From: Sphingobium sp. SCG-1
Lineage (GTDB): Bacteria > Pseudomonadota > Alphaproteobacteria > Sphingomonadales > Sphingomonadaceae
Direction of reading: 5' to 3'
NCBI RefSeq assembly: GCF_002953135.1
Contig: NZ_CP026372.1
Span: 930,001 to 994,000, forward strand
DNA length: 64,000 nucleotides
Below are positions 34,281 through 43,682 of the stretch, piece after piece; the first letter of the stretch is position 1, and each line of letters begins with the position of its first letter. Made by a program: the position numbers and the translations under genes. Under the pieces are notes generated by a model. The model ran no database searches. It had not been told where the DNA came from and saw nothing but the letters and a program-made list of their open reading frames with translations.

Positions 34281-35864
34281 TTAGTGACTGGCGCGGCGCG
34301 TGGCAACTGCCAAGGCGACGAGAGCGAGCGCCAGCAGCAGCGCGGCCCAATTGCCGACGCGCGAGAACAATGTGGTTCCACCGGGGGAGGGAAGCAGTGC
34401 ATCGATATACCCCGCTTCACCAAGCGGCAGGCTGTCCACGATCCGTCCCTGCGCATCGATTAACGCCGAAATGCCGGTAGGCGTCGAGCGCAGGATCGGC
34501 AGTGCCTCTTCGATAGCGCGCAATCTCGCCTGCGCCAGATGCTGCGGCGGTCCCCAGCTACCGAACCATGCATCGTTCGAGGGATTGAAGATGAAATCCG
34601 GTCGGTTAGCTTGGTCTACTACGTGGCCTGAGAAGATGATCTCATAGCAGATCTGCACGCCCATCTTCAGCGACGGGCGGCCCGTTCCGGGGGGCAGAGG
34701 CAGGCTTCGCGCGCCCGGTCCCGGCCAGAAATCAGCATCTCCGGGCACAAGGCGGGATAGCCCGATCGGCTCCAGTAATTGCCGCATTGGAAGATATTCC
34801 CCGTAGGGGACGAGATGCGACTTGTCGTAACGGCCCAGCAGGCGCGCTTGCGGGTCGAGCACCCAAAGGCTGTTGCGCGCTCCGGCGAGGACGCGGCTGA
34901 CATAGCCGTCTTTCTGCACTTCCTTGAAATAGACCTTTTCGCCCCCGGTCAGCAGCAGGTCGTGCGGACCGAGCAGTGAAGCAAGGCGGTCGCGCCATTC
35001 CGGCTCCATGTCTAAATAGGCCGGGATCGCTGCTTCCGGCCAGAAGATCAGGCGACCGCGAGACGTCGGGCGTCCCGACAAGGTGGCAAGCTTTTCAAAG
35101 TTCGCCATTTCGAAAGCGGCGCTATATTTGACATCCTGCCCTATATTAGGCTGCACGATCCGGATGGCTGGTGCCGAGGTTTGCCTGGATGGCGCTGCAT
35201 AGAAGCTCCAGATCACCCCTAATATCGCGATGATGACCAGCGGCACCGCCATAGCCAACGCCGGGCGAACTCTGCGGCTGAAACCAAGCTGTACGGCCCC
35301 CGCTGCAACTATCGCGAGGCCCGACAGTCCATATGTGCCCAGAACAGCAGCGCTGTGCGCCAGCGCCGTTGGCACCCAAATCACGCCCAGAGGGTTCCAG
35401 GCGAACCCAGTGAACATGGTGGCCCGGAGATATTCGGTGCCGATCCAGCTTGCCGCCAGCAACAGCACCAGCGCTGAAGAAGAGCGGTCCTTCATCCCCC
35501 GCCTGTCCGGCAGGCTTCGTACCGCAATCCACGCGGTCAGGGTGGCCAGACCAGGATACACCGCCAGATACAGCGATAACAGGACCACCGCGCCATAGCC
35601 GAACCAATGTGGCATCGAATCCTGAAAGGTGAACGCGTGCGCGATCCAGTTAAGCCCGACAGTGAAATGTCCTACCCCAAAGAGCCACCCGCGCAGAAAT
35701 GCGGCACGCCGATCTGGCGCGATCTGCACCAGCAGGATCAGCAGCGCAAAGCACAGTATAGTCACCGGCCAAAGGGACAGGGGGGCGAAGCCTGTGGCGG
35801 AAATCAGACCGGCGGCAAATGCGAGGATCTTGGGACGGGCGAGCAGGGGATGACGATGCGGCAC
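34281..35864 (-). CDS. lnt: apolipoprotein N-acyltransferase
   Basis: Lnt adds the third acyl chain to lipoproteins in the inner membrane. The protein has about six N-terminal helices (starting LAFAAGLISATGFAPLSLWP) and a nitrilase-type catalytic domain with Glu in FWPEAAIPAYL, Lys in RYDKSHLVPYGEYLP and Cys in MGVQICYEIIFSG, and a final helix. I start it at the GTG at 35864 (VPHRHPLLARP, 527 residues), where family similarity begins. The frame is open to 35924, and the ATG at 35918 is an alternative that overlaps the divergent VOC gene. lnt beside metK is a usual alphaproteobacterial arrangement. Confidence 0.93.
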   Translation of the reverse strand: MPHRHPLLARPKILAFAAGLISATGFAPLSLWPVTILCFALLILLVQIAPDRRAAFLRGWLFGVGHFTVGLNWIAHAFTFQDSMPHWFGYGAVVLLSLYLAVYPGLATLTAWIAVRSLPDRRGMKDRSSSALVLLLAASWIGTEYLRATMFTGFAWNPLGVIWVPTALAHSAAVLGTYGLSGLAIVAAGAVQLGFSRRVRPALAMAVPLVIIAILGVIWSFYAAPSRQTSAPAIRIVQPNIGQDVKYSAAFEMANFEKLATLSGRPTSRGRLIFWPEAAIPAYLDMEPEWRDRLASLLGPHDLLLTGGEKVYFKEVQKDGYVSRVLAGARNSLWVLDPQARLLGRYDKSHLVPYGEYLPMRQLLEPIGLSRLVPGDADFWPGPGARSLPLPPGTGRPSLKMGVQICYEIIFSGHVVDQANRPDFIFNPSNDAWFGSWGPPQHLAQARLRAIEEALPILRSTPTGISALIDAQGRIVDSLPLGEAGYIDALLPSPGGTTLFSRVGNWAALLLALALVALAVATRRASH

Positions 35865-35916
35865 GCTTACTGCTATTGCGCGCTTTGATGACAGTTTCAA
35901 TCGCGGAGCAACGATC

Positions 35917-36342
35917 ATGGCCACATCGATCCGGCCCTTCCATCTCGCTTTTCCCGTCCATTCACTCGAAGAGGCGCGAGAATTCTACGGCACTGTGTTG
36001 GATTGCGCGGAAGGGCGCAGTTCTGAGGAGTGGATCGACTTCAATCTCTTTGGGCATCAGATCGTGGCGCATCTTGCGCCGCGCGGCGTGGGGAGCGCGC
36101 ATCACAATCCCGTGGATGGACATGACGTTCCGGTGCCACACTTCGGTGTCGTCTTGGAGCGCGGCGACTGGGACGCGTTGGCGGAACGCCTTCGCAGTGC
36201 CGGTGTTACTTTCGGCATTGAACCGTATGTGCGCTTCGCCGGACAAGTGGGCGAGCAGGCGACGATGTTCTTCCGTGACCCCAGTGGCAATGCACTAGAG
36301 TTCAAGAGCTTTGCGGACGACTCGATGATCTTCGCCCGTTAA
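35917..36342 (+). CDS. VOC/glyoxalase family protein
   Basis: A 141-residue vicinal-oxygen-chelate protein with two beta-alpha-beta-beta-beta units: RPFHLAFPVHSLEEAREFYG at the start, VPHFGVVLERGDWDALAERL in the middle and MFFRDPSGNALEFKSF at the end, giving the usual His...Glu metal ligands. The family includes glyoxalases, dioxygenases and resistance proteins, and this member's reaction is not known. The start has a CGGAG site. It is followed 15 bases later by a glutathione-S-transferase-like gene, so a glutathione-dependent detoxification role is plausible. Confidence 0.85.
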   Translation: MATSIRPFHLAFPVHSLEEAREFYGTVLDCAEGRSSEEWIDFNLFGHQIVAHLAPRGVGSAHHNPVDGHDVPVPHFGVVLERGDWDALAERLRSAGVTFGIEPYVRFAGQVGEQATMFFRDPSGNALEFKSFADDSMIFAR

Positions 36343-36357
36343 CAGGAGGAGGCCCTG

Positions 36358-36987
36358 ATGATGCAACTTTACGGCGTGCGTGGCTGGGGTTCCGGCATAG
36401 CCGAAGCCATGCTGTGCCTTGCGGATGTGCCGTACGACTTCATCGACGTTGAGGGCTTCGATCAACCGGGAGCGGCGCGGGATCGTCTGGATGCAGTCAA
36501 CCCGCTTTGTCAGGTGCCAGCGCTGGTGCTGGATGACGGAACGGTGATGACCGAAACTGCCGCCATCGCGCTGCTCCTGGCGGACTCGTACCCTGCGCTC
36601 GCGCCGCCACGCAACACGCCAGACCGTGCGCTGTTCTACCGGTTGCTCGTCTGGCTGGTCGCGAATGTCTATCCGACGTTCACCTATGGCGACTATCCCG
36701 AACGGTGGGCGCCTTCCAGCCCCTCTGAACTCGTAACCGCCACCGATCAGTACAGGCAATCGCTTCATCTTTGGCTGGAGGATCAGGCGCGCGAGCCGTT
36801 TTTGCTTGGCGACTCTGTGTCGGCGGTCGATATCTACGTCGCCGCGATGGTTAATTGGCGCCCACGAATAGCATGGTTTCGAGAGAATACGCCCAGGCTT
36901 ACTCGCATCGCCGAACGTACGTCCGCGCTTCCGGCGCTTGCCTCGGTAATGCAGGCGAACGGCTGGCGATCCGATAACAACGCTTGA
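36358..36987 (+). CDS. glutathione S-transferase family protein
   Basis: A 209-residue protein with a thioredoxin-like N-terminal domain (QLYGVRGWGSGIAEAMLCLA, QVPALVLDDGTVMTETAAIA, where the cis-Pro and the TETAAI glutathione-binding motif are clear) and an all-helical C-terminal domain (FLLGDSVSAVDIYVAAMV). The start Met pair follows AGGAGGAGGCC, a strong ribosome site. Catalytic residues differ between GST classes and I cannot place this one. It is probably co-transcribed with the VOC gene upstream. Confidence 0.85.
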   Translation: MMQLYGVRGWGSGIAEAMLCLADVPYDFIDVEGFDQPGAARDRLDAVNPLCQVPALVLDDGTVMTETAAIALLLADSYPALAPPRNTPDRALFYRLLVWLVANVYPTFTYGDYPERWAPSSPSELVTATDQYRQSLHLWLEDQAREPFLLGDSVSAVDIYVAAMVNWRPRIAWFRENTPRLTRIAERTSALPALASVMQANGWRSDNNA

Positions 36988-37041
36988 GTCGCGCTCCTTA
37001 CTTACGTTAAGGGGTTAGGTGGGTACTAAGGAGTAGCCCCT

Positions 37042-37242
37042 ATGACGAACGTATCCCTGCTGCAAAAAGCTAAAGACGCCGTCCGCTATGGTGTAGGCGT
37101 ATGCCTGACGCCTGTCGCTGTTCTGGGCGTCGCGGGTATTGCGTTGGTGGTGTTCGTTGCGGACAGGTTCGGCAGCTTTACGCCGGACGAGAGCGAAGCG
37201 GCTAACGCAGCGGACGCTCCGTCTGCTTCGGCCACCGCCTGA
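37042..37242 (+). CDS. small single-pass membrane protein, unknown function
   Basis: A 66-residue protein with one hydrophobic helix (about 18-43: GVCLTPVAVLGVAGIALVVF) between a basic N-terminus (LLQKAKDAVRYG) and an acidic, Ala-rich tail (PDESEAANAADAP). I recognise no family. The ATG at 37042 follows AAGGAGTAG, a good ribosome site. It lies alone between two GST-like genes and converges with the second one, so it has its own promoter upstream. Confidence 0.6.
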   Translation: MTNVSLLQKAKDAVRYGVGVCLTPVAVLGVAGIALVVFVADRFGSFTPDESEAANAADAPSASATA

Positions 37243-37257
37243 TCGTTAAGCCGATCG

Positions 37258-37929
37258 TTAAAAATCCGGCTTCTCATAATGGCCGGGCGGCACCACGATT
37301 TCCATCCGTTCCGATAATAGCGGCCGGAAGGACGGACGCGACTTGAAGCCCGCATACCAGCGCTTTACCGGTTCATGCCCGGTCCAGTCGATTCCCCCTA
37401 GGTAATCCGCTACCGAAAGATGGGCCGCCGCCGTAACGTCGGCCAGGCTCATCGTGCCACCCCCCATCCAGCTTCGATGGTCGAGCAGATAGTCCATATA
37501 GTCCATGTGCGTGTTGGCACGCTTCATTGCTTCGCGCAGCACGCCGCCGTCCGGAGACATACGATGGACGATCCGCTTCTTCATACGCTCATGCAGCAGC
37601 GGCGCGACGACATCGCCGTAGAAATTTTGATCAAACCAGGTGACGAGCCTGCGCACTTCAGCTCGTCCAGCCGCTGTTCCGGAAATCAGCGGGAACTTGT
37701 CTACCGTTTCCTCAAAATATTCGCAGATCGCCTGACTGTCGATCAGCGTGATGCCTTTATCGAGATCGACCATCACCGGCGTAGTGCCAGCGGGGTTCAA
37801 GTCCAGAAACTCATCTCGCATCATCCAGGGCGACTCACGGACGAGATCATAGCCGATACCCTTCTCGCCCAGCAGTAGGCGAACCTTGCGGGAAAAAGGG
37901 CAGAGCGGGAATTGGTAAAGTTGCCACAT
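37258..37929 (-). CDS. glutathione S-transferase
   Basis: A 223-residue cytosolic GST. The N-terminal domain begins LYQFPLCPFSRKVRLLLGEK, with a CPFS motif in the position of the catalytic Ser/Cys, then GTTPVMVDLDKGITLIDSQA with the cis-Pro and the DSQAI glutathione-binding motif. The C-terminal domain contains GGTMSLADVTAAAHLSVADYLG. It resembles the stringent-starvation/beta-etherase-like GSTs of sphingomonads. Its substrate is unknown. It is transcribed alone. Confidence 0.88.
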   Translation of the reverse strand: MWQLYQFPLCPFSRKVRLLLGEKGIGYDLVRESPWMMRDEFLDLNPAGTTPVMVDLDKGITLIDSQAICEYFEETVDKFPLISGTAAGRAEVRRLVTWFDQNFYGDVVAPLLHERMKKRIVHRMSPDGGVLREAMKRANTHMDYMDYLLDHRSWMGGGTMSLADVTAAAHLSVADYLGGIDWTGHEPVKRWYAGFKSRPSFRPLLSERMEIVVPPGHYEKPDF

Positions 37930-38177
37930 AATAGGCCCTGTTAGGCCGGGTGGCGCAATAGGAAAAGGCGCAATCCATCAGGTGGCACGGGAATTCGCGG
38001 GATAAGGGCCTTCTGATACTTTCAACGGTGGAAGAGCGAAAAATCGCGACGGACTGCTGCGCCAGAACGCAGTGGCAACAATTTGTTACATCGCGTTAGC
38101 TTCCTGGCCCAACTCCTCGCCTATTTTTGATGTTGCAGCGCAGCGAACTGCGCCAAATCTTTACTTCTGGAGTTGCC

Positions 38178-39764
38178 GTGTCTCAACCTAAGTCTCTCTT
38201 TGCGACATTGCGGTCGGACCTGCCGGCTTCGATCGTCGTGTCCCTTGTCGCATTGCCGCTGTGCCTCGGCGTCGCGCTGGCATCAGGCGCCCCGTTGTTT
38301 TCAGGCCTCATCGCCGGAATAGTGGGCGGCATCGTTGTCGGCAGCTTGTCGAAATCGCCTCTGTCGGTCAGTGGTCCTGCCGCCGGTCTAACAGTCATCG
38401 TCTTTTCCGCGATCGAGAGGCTACCCACTTTCGAGGCATTCCTTCTCGCAGTGGTCATTGCGGGTGTAATGCAACTCGCGTTCGCTTTCACTCGGGCTGG
38501 ATTGCTAAGCGAATTTGTGCCGTCCTCGGTCATCACCGGAATGCTGGCCGCGATCGGCATCATTCTGATCCTGAAGCAGTTGCCGCATGCGCTTGGTTAT
38601 GACGGCAGCTACGAAGGAACATTCGATTTCCTTCAGAGCGATGGGTATAATACCTTTTCCGCCATATGGTATTCGCTCAATAACAGCTTCCTCTGGGGCG
38701 CGATGTTGATCGCGATCATCAGTCTCGCCTTTCTTTTCTGGTGGGACGGCGCGCGCCCGAAGACCGGCCCGCTGCGGTTCCTGCCTGGGCCGTTGATCGT
38801 CGTCCTGATCGGCATCTTCGGCAACATGCTGCTTGGCGGTGTTATCCCCAGCCTCCGGATCCAACCGACGCATATGGTGCAGGTGCCGGTCGCGCAGGAC
38901 TTTTCCGCTTTCCTGTCGTTCTTCCGCTTTCCGGATTTCACAGCGATCTCGAACCCGACTGTCTGGACCGTAGCCGTGACGTTGGCGATCGTTGCCAGCC
39001 TCGAATCGCTGCTGAGCGTCAAAGCTGTCGATGAAATTGACCCTCGCCGCCGCACCACCGACAAGAACTGGGAGCTGCTGGCGCAGGGCGGCGGCAACAT
39101 CGTGTCGGGCATGATCGGTGGTATTCCGGTGACATCGGTTATCGTTCGCTCATCGGCGAACGTCGAGGCGAAGGCCGAAAGCAAGATGTCGACGATCATG
39201 CATGGCCTCTGGCTGTTGCTGAGCGTGTTGCTGATCCCGACGGTCCTGAACCTCATCCCGCTGTCGTCGCTCGCCGCGGTTCTGATTGCGACGGGCTACA
39301 AGCTCGCCAAACCCAAGCTGTTCATGGAGCGGTTCAAGCAGGGCTGGACGCAGTTCATTCCCTTCGTCGTCACAGTCGGTGCGATCCTCTTCACCGATCT
39401 GCTGATCGGTATCATGATCGGTCTTACCGTCGGCTTCATATTCGTGATCGCACGCAACTTTCGCCCGGCGATCACCTTCGCCTGCGACGAGACGGGAACC
39501 GACTGCATCATCCGCGCCAGGCGCAACCTGTACTTCATCCACAAATATGAACTGCAAAAGGCGTTTGCTCGCGTGCCTGACGATTGCGCGCTGTTGATCG
39601 ACTTGTCTTCGACGAACTATGTCGATCTCGACAATGTCGACATCATCAACGCGTTCATCAAGGGCGCCGACTACCGCAACATCAGCGTACGGCTACGCGC
39701 CGATATCGCCGAGAAGGTGTCGCCGCGCATCAATGCCCAGTCAGCCGGAGTGAGTTTCGCATGA
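38178..39764 (+). CDS. SulP/SLC26 family anion transporter
   Basis: A 528-residue inner-membrane transporter with 10-14 helices. It starts at the GTG at 38178 (VSQPKSLFATLRSDLPASIV), which has GGAG upstream. The frame is open 17 codons further but lacks that site. Typical SulP sequence includes VALPLCLGVALASGAPLFSG and LSVSGPAAGLTVIVF. The C-terminus is a short STAS-like part with LLIDLSSTNYVDLDNV. The next gene, a carbonic anhydrase, overlaps by 4 bases (ATGA), so bicarbonate is the best-supported substrate, as in BicA-type systems. Sulfate cannot be excluded. Confidence 0.9.
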   Translation: MSQPKSLFATLRSDLPASIVVSLVALPLCLGVALASGAPLFSGLIAGIVGGIVVGSLSKSPLSVSGPAAGLTVIVFSAIERLPTFEAFLLAVVIAGVMQLAFAFTRAGLLSEFVPSSVITGMLAAIGIILILKQLPHALGYDGSYEGTFDFLQSDGYNTFSAIWYSLNNSFLWGAMLIAIISLAFLFWWDGARPKTGPLRFLPGPLIVVLIGIFGNMLLGGVIPSLRIQPTHMVQVPVAQDFSAFLSFFRFPDFTAISNPTVWTVAVTLAIVASLESLLSVKAVDEIDPRRRTTDKNWELLAQGGGNIVSGMIGGIPVTSVIVRSSANVEAKAESKMSTIMHGLWLLLSVLLIPTVLNLIPLSSLAAVLIATGYKLAKPKLFMERFKQGWTQFIPFVVTVGAILFTDLLIGIMIGLTVGFIFVIARNFRPAITFACDETGTDCIIRARRNLYFIHKYELQKAFARVPDDCALLIDLSSTNYVDLDNVDIINAFIKGADYRNISVRLRADIAEKVSPRINAQSAGVSFA

Positions 39765-40399
39765 AAAGCTACAAGCAACTGCTGCTTGCCAACAAAGCCT
39801 GGTCGATGGAACTGAAGGAGGAGAACCCGAACTTCTTCAGCCGTCAGGTGGCAGGGCAACAGCCTGAGTTCCTGTGGATAGGCTGTTCGGACAGCCGCGT
39901 GAACCCTGAGCAGATGACGATGACTCCGCCGGGCGGCATGTTCATTCACCGCAACATCGCCAATCTGGTGAATGAAGATGATCTCAACCTGATGTCCGTG
40001 CTGCAATATGCGGTCGCGGTGCTGAAGGTGAAACACATCATCATCTGCGGCCATTATGGCTGCGGCGGGATTGCAGCCGCCTATGACGGACAAGTTGACG
40101 GGCCGGTGGACCAGTGGCTCGACAATGCGCGGCAGGTCAAGCAAGACCACGCGCAGGAGATTGAAAAAGCTGGCGACCGCGATGCGCAGGTCAACCGCTT
40201 CGTGGAAGTGAACGTGCGCGATCAGCTTGTGCGGCTGGTACGCACCAAGACGGTGCAGGATGCCTTCGCCGCCGGACAGCCATTGGCGCTACACGGATGG
40301 GTATATGACCTTCGCGACGGCATATTGAAGCCGGTTATGGAAATCGACGCGAACACGTCGATCGAGGAGATCGGGAAGCCGGAGCGGGTGCTAGTTTGA
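39761..40399 (+). CDS. beta-carbonic anhydrase
   Basis: The enzyme interconverts CO2 and bicarbonate with a zinc ion. The 212-residue protein carries the zinc ligands and dyad in order: C42-x-D44-x-R46 (GCSDSRVNP), H98 and C101 (ICGHYGCGG). The length is typical. The start overlaps the SulP stop (ATGA), showing translational coupling and a shared role in bicarbonate supply or pH control. The gene ends 11 bases before the convergent dnaE2, leaving little room for a terminator. Confidence 0.95.
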   Translation: MKSYKQLLLANKAWSMELKEENPNFFSRQVAGQQPEFLWIGCSDSRVNPEQMTMTPPGGMFIHRNIANLVNEDDLNLMSVLQYAVAVLKVKHIIICGHYGCGGIAAAYDGQVDGPVDQWLDNARQVKQDHAQEIEKAGDRDAQVNRFVEVNVRDQLVRLVRTKTVQDAFAAGQPLALHGWVYDLRDGILKPVMEIDANTSIEEIGKPERVLV

Positions 40400-40409
40400 G
40401 CTTCGGTTT

Positions 40410-43400
40410 CTAATGGAAGTCGCGCGATTTCGGCAGGATGCGCACGTTGCGCGGATGGCCATGATTGCGGATCGGCTGGGGATGCTTGACCTCATCCGCG
40501 CGTGACAGGGTCATGGGCATCATGGTGTCGTCGTCCAGCCGATCCAGCAAAGCCGTCCGGTCGATGATGTTGGCGGCCATCACATGAGTGACGCCTTCGG
40601 GGCTGCGCTGCACTTCACCCTCCACCAGCATCAGCCGCGCGGCCATGACTTCGCGACGAAAATGTTCGAACAGGCGCGCCCACATAATGACATTGGTGAT
40701 GCCGGTTTCGTCTTCCAGCGTGACGAAGATGGCATTGCCTTTGCCGGGCCGCTGACGCACCAGAACGATGCCGGCGGTCCGCACCTTGGTGCCAGCTTTC
40801 GAGTTCGCAGTGTCGGCGCAGCTCTTGATGCCTTCTGCCTCTAAAATGGGGCGCAGGAATGTCATCGGATGATCTTTCAACGAAAGCCTTGATGTCTGGT
40901 AATCGATTGCGACGTGCTGGGCAGACGACATTACAGGCAATCTGGCGTCAGGTTCATAATTCAGTTCGCGCGCCTTCGCGGCGGCAAAGAGTGGCAGTTC
41001 CCCATTGGGTAGCCGCCGCACTTCCCAGAGCGCCTGCCGACGGTCGAGGCCGATCGACCGAAACGCATCGGCATCGGCGAGCAGGCGCAGGGCGCGCTGC
41101 GGAAGATTGGCGCGGCGGGCGAGGGACTCTATGCTGTCGAAGGTGCCCGCATCGCGCGCATCCATGATCGCTTGCGCCCAGCTTGCTTTGCGCATCCCAT
41201 CCAGTTGCCGAAAGCCCAAGCGTAAGGCGAGGCTACCGTCATCCCGCTGTTCAAGGCTGTTGTCCCAATTGCTATGATTAATGTCTATCGCGCGCACTTC
41301 GACATCATGCTCGCGCGCGTCGCGCACGATCTGTGCGGGTGCGTAAAAGCCCATCGGCTGCGAATTGAGCAGCGCGCAGGCGAAGACTGCCGGGTGATGG
41401 CATTTGATCCAGGACGACACATAGACAAGCCGGGCAAAGGAGAGCGCGTGACTTTCCGGAAAGCCATAGCTGCCGAACCCCTCGATCTGCTTGAAGCAAC
41501 GTACAGCGAAGTCGCGTTCATAGCCGCGCCCCACCATGCCCTCGATCATCTTCGTGCCGAATTTATCGATGCCACCCCTATTGCGAAACGTCGCCATTGC
41601 GCGCCGTAGCTGGTTTGCTTCTGCGCCAGTGAAATTTGCCGCGACAATAGCGAGTTTCATGGCCTGTTCCTGAAACAGCGGAACACCACAGGTTTCCTGG
41701 AGCAAAGTTCTGAGTTCGTTGGGATCATGCGGCGGCGCGGGCGAGGGATACTCGACTTTTTCCGGATGCTGGCGCCGCTGTAGATACGGATGGACCATTC
41801 CGCCTTCGATCGGACCGGGGCGGACGATCGCAACCTGGATGGTGAGGTCGTATAGTCTACGTGGTTTCAGGCGCGGCAGCATGTTGATCTGCGCCCGGCT
41901 TTCCACTTGGAACACGCCGATGCTGTCCCCTTCGCACAACATATCATAGACTTTGGGATCATCGGACTCGAGTTCGATCGTCAGGCTATGGTTGCCCAAA
42001 CCATGATCGCGCATCAGGTCGAACGACTTGCGAATGCAGGTGAGCATTCCCAGCGCCAGCACATCGACTTTCATCAATCCCAATGCGTCAATGTCATCCT
42101 TGTCCCACTCGATAAACGTGCGGCCTTCCATCGCACCGTTGTGGATCGGAACGGTTTCATCGAGCCTATCCTGCGTCAGCACGAAGCCACCGACATGCTG
42201 CGAAAGATGGCGGGGGAATTTGAGGATTTGACCAACGAGATCCTTCAGCCGGGCAATAGCGGGATCGGCTATATCGAAGCCCGCTTCGGTGTAACGCTTG
42301 TCTTCCATGTCACTGGAAAAACTGCCCCACACCGTACTGCCGAGGCGCGCGGTTATATCTTCGGAGAAGCCGAGCACCTTGCCGACTTCGCGAACGGCAC
42401 TGCGTGGTCGATAATGGATGACGGTCGCAGCGATTGCGGCGCGATGGCGGCCATAGCGGTCATAGATATGTTGTATGACTTCCTCGCGCCGCTCATGTTC
42501 GAAATCGACGTCGATATCCGGTGGCTCATGCCGTTCGTCAGAGACGAAACGGGAAAACAGCAGGTCATGTCTGACCGGATCGACTGAAGTGACTTCCAGC
42601 AGGAAACAGACGATGGAATTGGCTGCCGATCCGCGTCCTTGGCAAAGGATGGGTGGCTCCTGTGCGCGTGCAAACCTGACCAGATCATAAACCGTCAAGA
42701 AGTAATAAGCATATCCCTTGTTACGGATGAGGTTGAACTCTTGCCGTAAAAGCTTTCGTACTTTGACGGATAATTCAGGTCCGTACCGCTTTCTGGCGGC
42801 TTTGGTGACGACATGCCGGAGCCACTGGTGCGGGTGCCACCCTTCTGGGACCGGCTCATGCGGATATTGGTATTTCAGGTGATACAGCCTGAAGCTAATC
42901 CGATCGAGCAGCACCTTCGTTTCCGCCACTGCCTGTGGGCAATCACGGAACAAACGCAGCATTTCGCTAGGGGCCTTCAGGTGACGTTCGGCATTGGCGG
43001 CAAGTTTGCGCCCCGCCTGCGTGATTGTCGTGCCTTCCCGTACGCAGGTCACGGCATCGTGCAAGGGACGATGTTCGGGGGTCGCATAGAGCGCGTCATT
43101 GGTTGCGATCAGAGGCACCCCACTGGCTTTGCCAAGCCGCATCAGGCGGGTTAGGCGACGGCGGTCATTGCCCTGTCGAGGCATCGTGGCGCCGAGCCAG
43201 ACGCGACCCGGTGCCGCGCGCCTGAGTTGCAAGAGCATTGCGCCGTGTTCCTCCTGCGCCATGACGATCAGCAGCAAGTCTTCGAGATGCACCAGCAGAT
43301 CATCGAAATTGATGATGCAGTCGCTTTTCTTCGCTCGCATATTGCCCACTGTCAGCAGACGCGTGAGACGGCCCCAGCCATAGCGCGTCGCGGGATAGGC

Positions 43401-43682
43401 AATGATGTCCGGCGTGCCGTCGCTAAAAACCAGCCGCGCACCGACGACGAGATCGAAATCGATTGCAGGTAGGCCTTCCTTAGCGGCGTCCTCTTGGGCG
43501 TCCCTCAGCGCGACATAGGCGCGGACGACTCCTGCGACGGTGTTGCGGTCAACTATCCCGATCCCGGCCATCTCCAGGTCGATCGCCGCGCCTACCATCT
43601 GGTGCGGATGCGATGCGCCGCGCAGGAAGGAGTAGTTCGTGGCAGCCACCAGTTCGGCAAAGGCAGGCTCCTGGTTCGTCAT
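40410..43682 (-). CDS. dnaE2: error-prone DNA polymerase (DnaE2/ImuC)
   Basis: A second C-family polymerase used for SOS mutagenesis and lesion bypass together with ImuA and ImuB. The 1090-residue protein has an N-terminal PHP domain (FAELVAATNYSFLRGASHPH), the polymerase active site with PPDIDVDFEHERREEVIQHI and further acids, FIEWDKDDIDALGLMKVDVL, and a C-terminal OB domain (IFVTLEDETGITNVIMW). I start at the ATG at 43682, which overlaps the imuB stop by 4 bases. The frame is open further upstream, but only inside imuB. Length and motifs distinguish it from replicative DnaE1 (about 1150-1180). Confidence 0.95.
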   Translation of the reverse strand: MTNQEPAFAELVAATNYSFLRGASHPHQMVGAAIDLEMAGIGIVDRNTVAGVVRAYVALRDAQEDAAKEGLPAIDFDLVVGARLVFSDGTPDIIAYPATRYGWGRLTRLLTVGNMRAKKSDCIINFDDLLVHLEDLLLIVMAQEEHGAMLLQLRRAAPGRVWLGATMPRQGNDRRRLTRLMRLGKASGVPLIATNDALYATPEHRPLHDAVTCVREGTTITQAGRKLAANAERHLKAPSEMLRLFRDCPQAVAETKVLLDRISFRLYHLKYQYPHEPVPEGWHPHQWLRHVVTKAARKRYGPELSVKVRKLLRQEFNLIRNKGYAYYFLTVYDLVRFARAQEPPILCQGRGSAANSIVCFLLEVTSVDPVRHDLLFSRFVSDERHEPPDIDVDFEHERREEVIQHIYDRYGRHRAAIAATVIHYRPRSAVREVGKVLGFSEDITARLGSTVWGSFSSDMEDKRYTEAGFDIADPAIARLKDLVGQILKFPRHLSQHVGGFVLTQDRLDETVPIHNGAMEGRTFIEWDKDDIDALGLMKVDVLALGMLTCIRKSFDLMRDHGLGNHSLTIELESDDPKVYDMLCEGDSIGVFQVESRAQINMLPRLKPRRLYDLTIQVAIVRPGPIEGGMVHPYLQRRQHPEKVEYPSPAPPHDPNELRTLLQETCGVPLFQEQAMKLAIVAANFTGAEANQLRRAMATFRNRGGIDKFGTKMIEGMVGRGYERDFAVRCFKQIEGFGSYGFPESHALSFARLVYVSSWIKCHHPAVFACALLNSQPMGFYAPAQIVRDAREHDVEVRAIDINHSNWDNSLEQRDDGSLALRLGFRQLDGMRKASWAQAIMDARDAGTFDSIESLARRANLPQRALRLLADADAFRSIGLDRRQALWEVRRLPNGELPLFAAAKARELNYEPDARLPVMSSAQHVAIDYQTSRLSLKDHPMTFLRPILEAEGIKSCADTANSKAGTKVRTAGIVLVRQRPGKGNAIFVTLEDETGITNVIMWARLFEHFRREVMAARLMLVEGEVQRSPEGVTHVMAANIIDRTALLDRLDDDTMMPMTLSRADEVKHPQPIRNHGHPRNVRILPKSRDFH

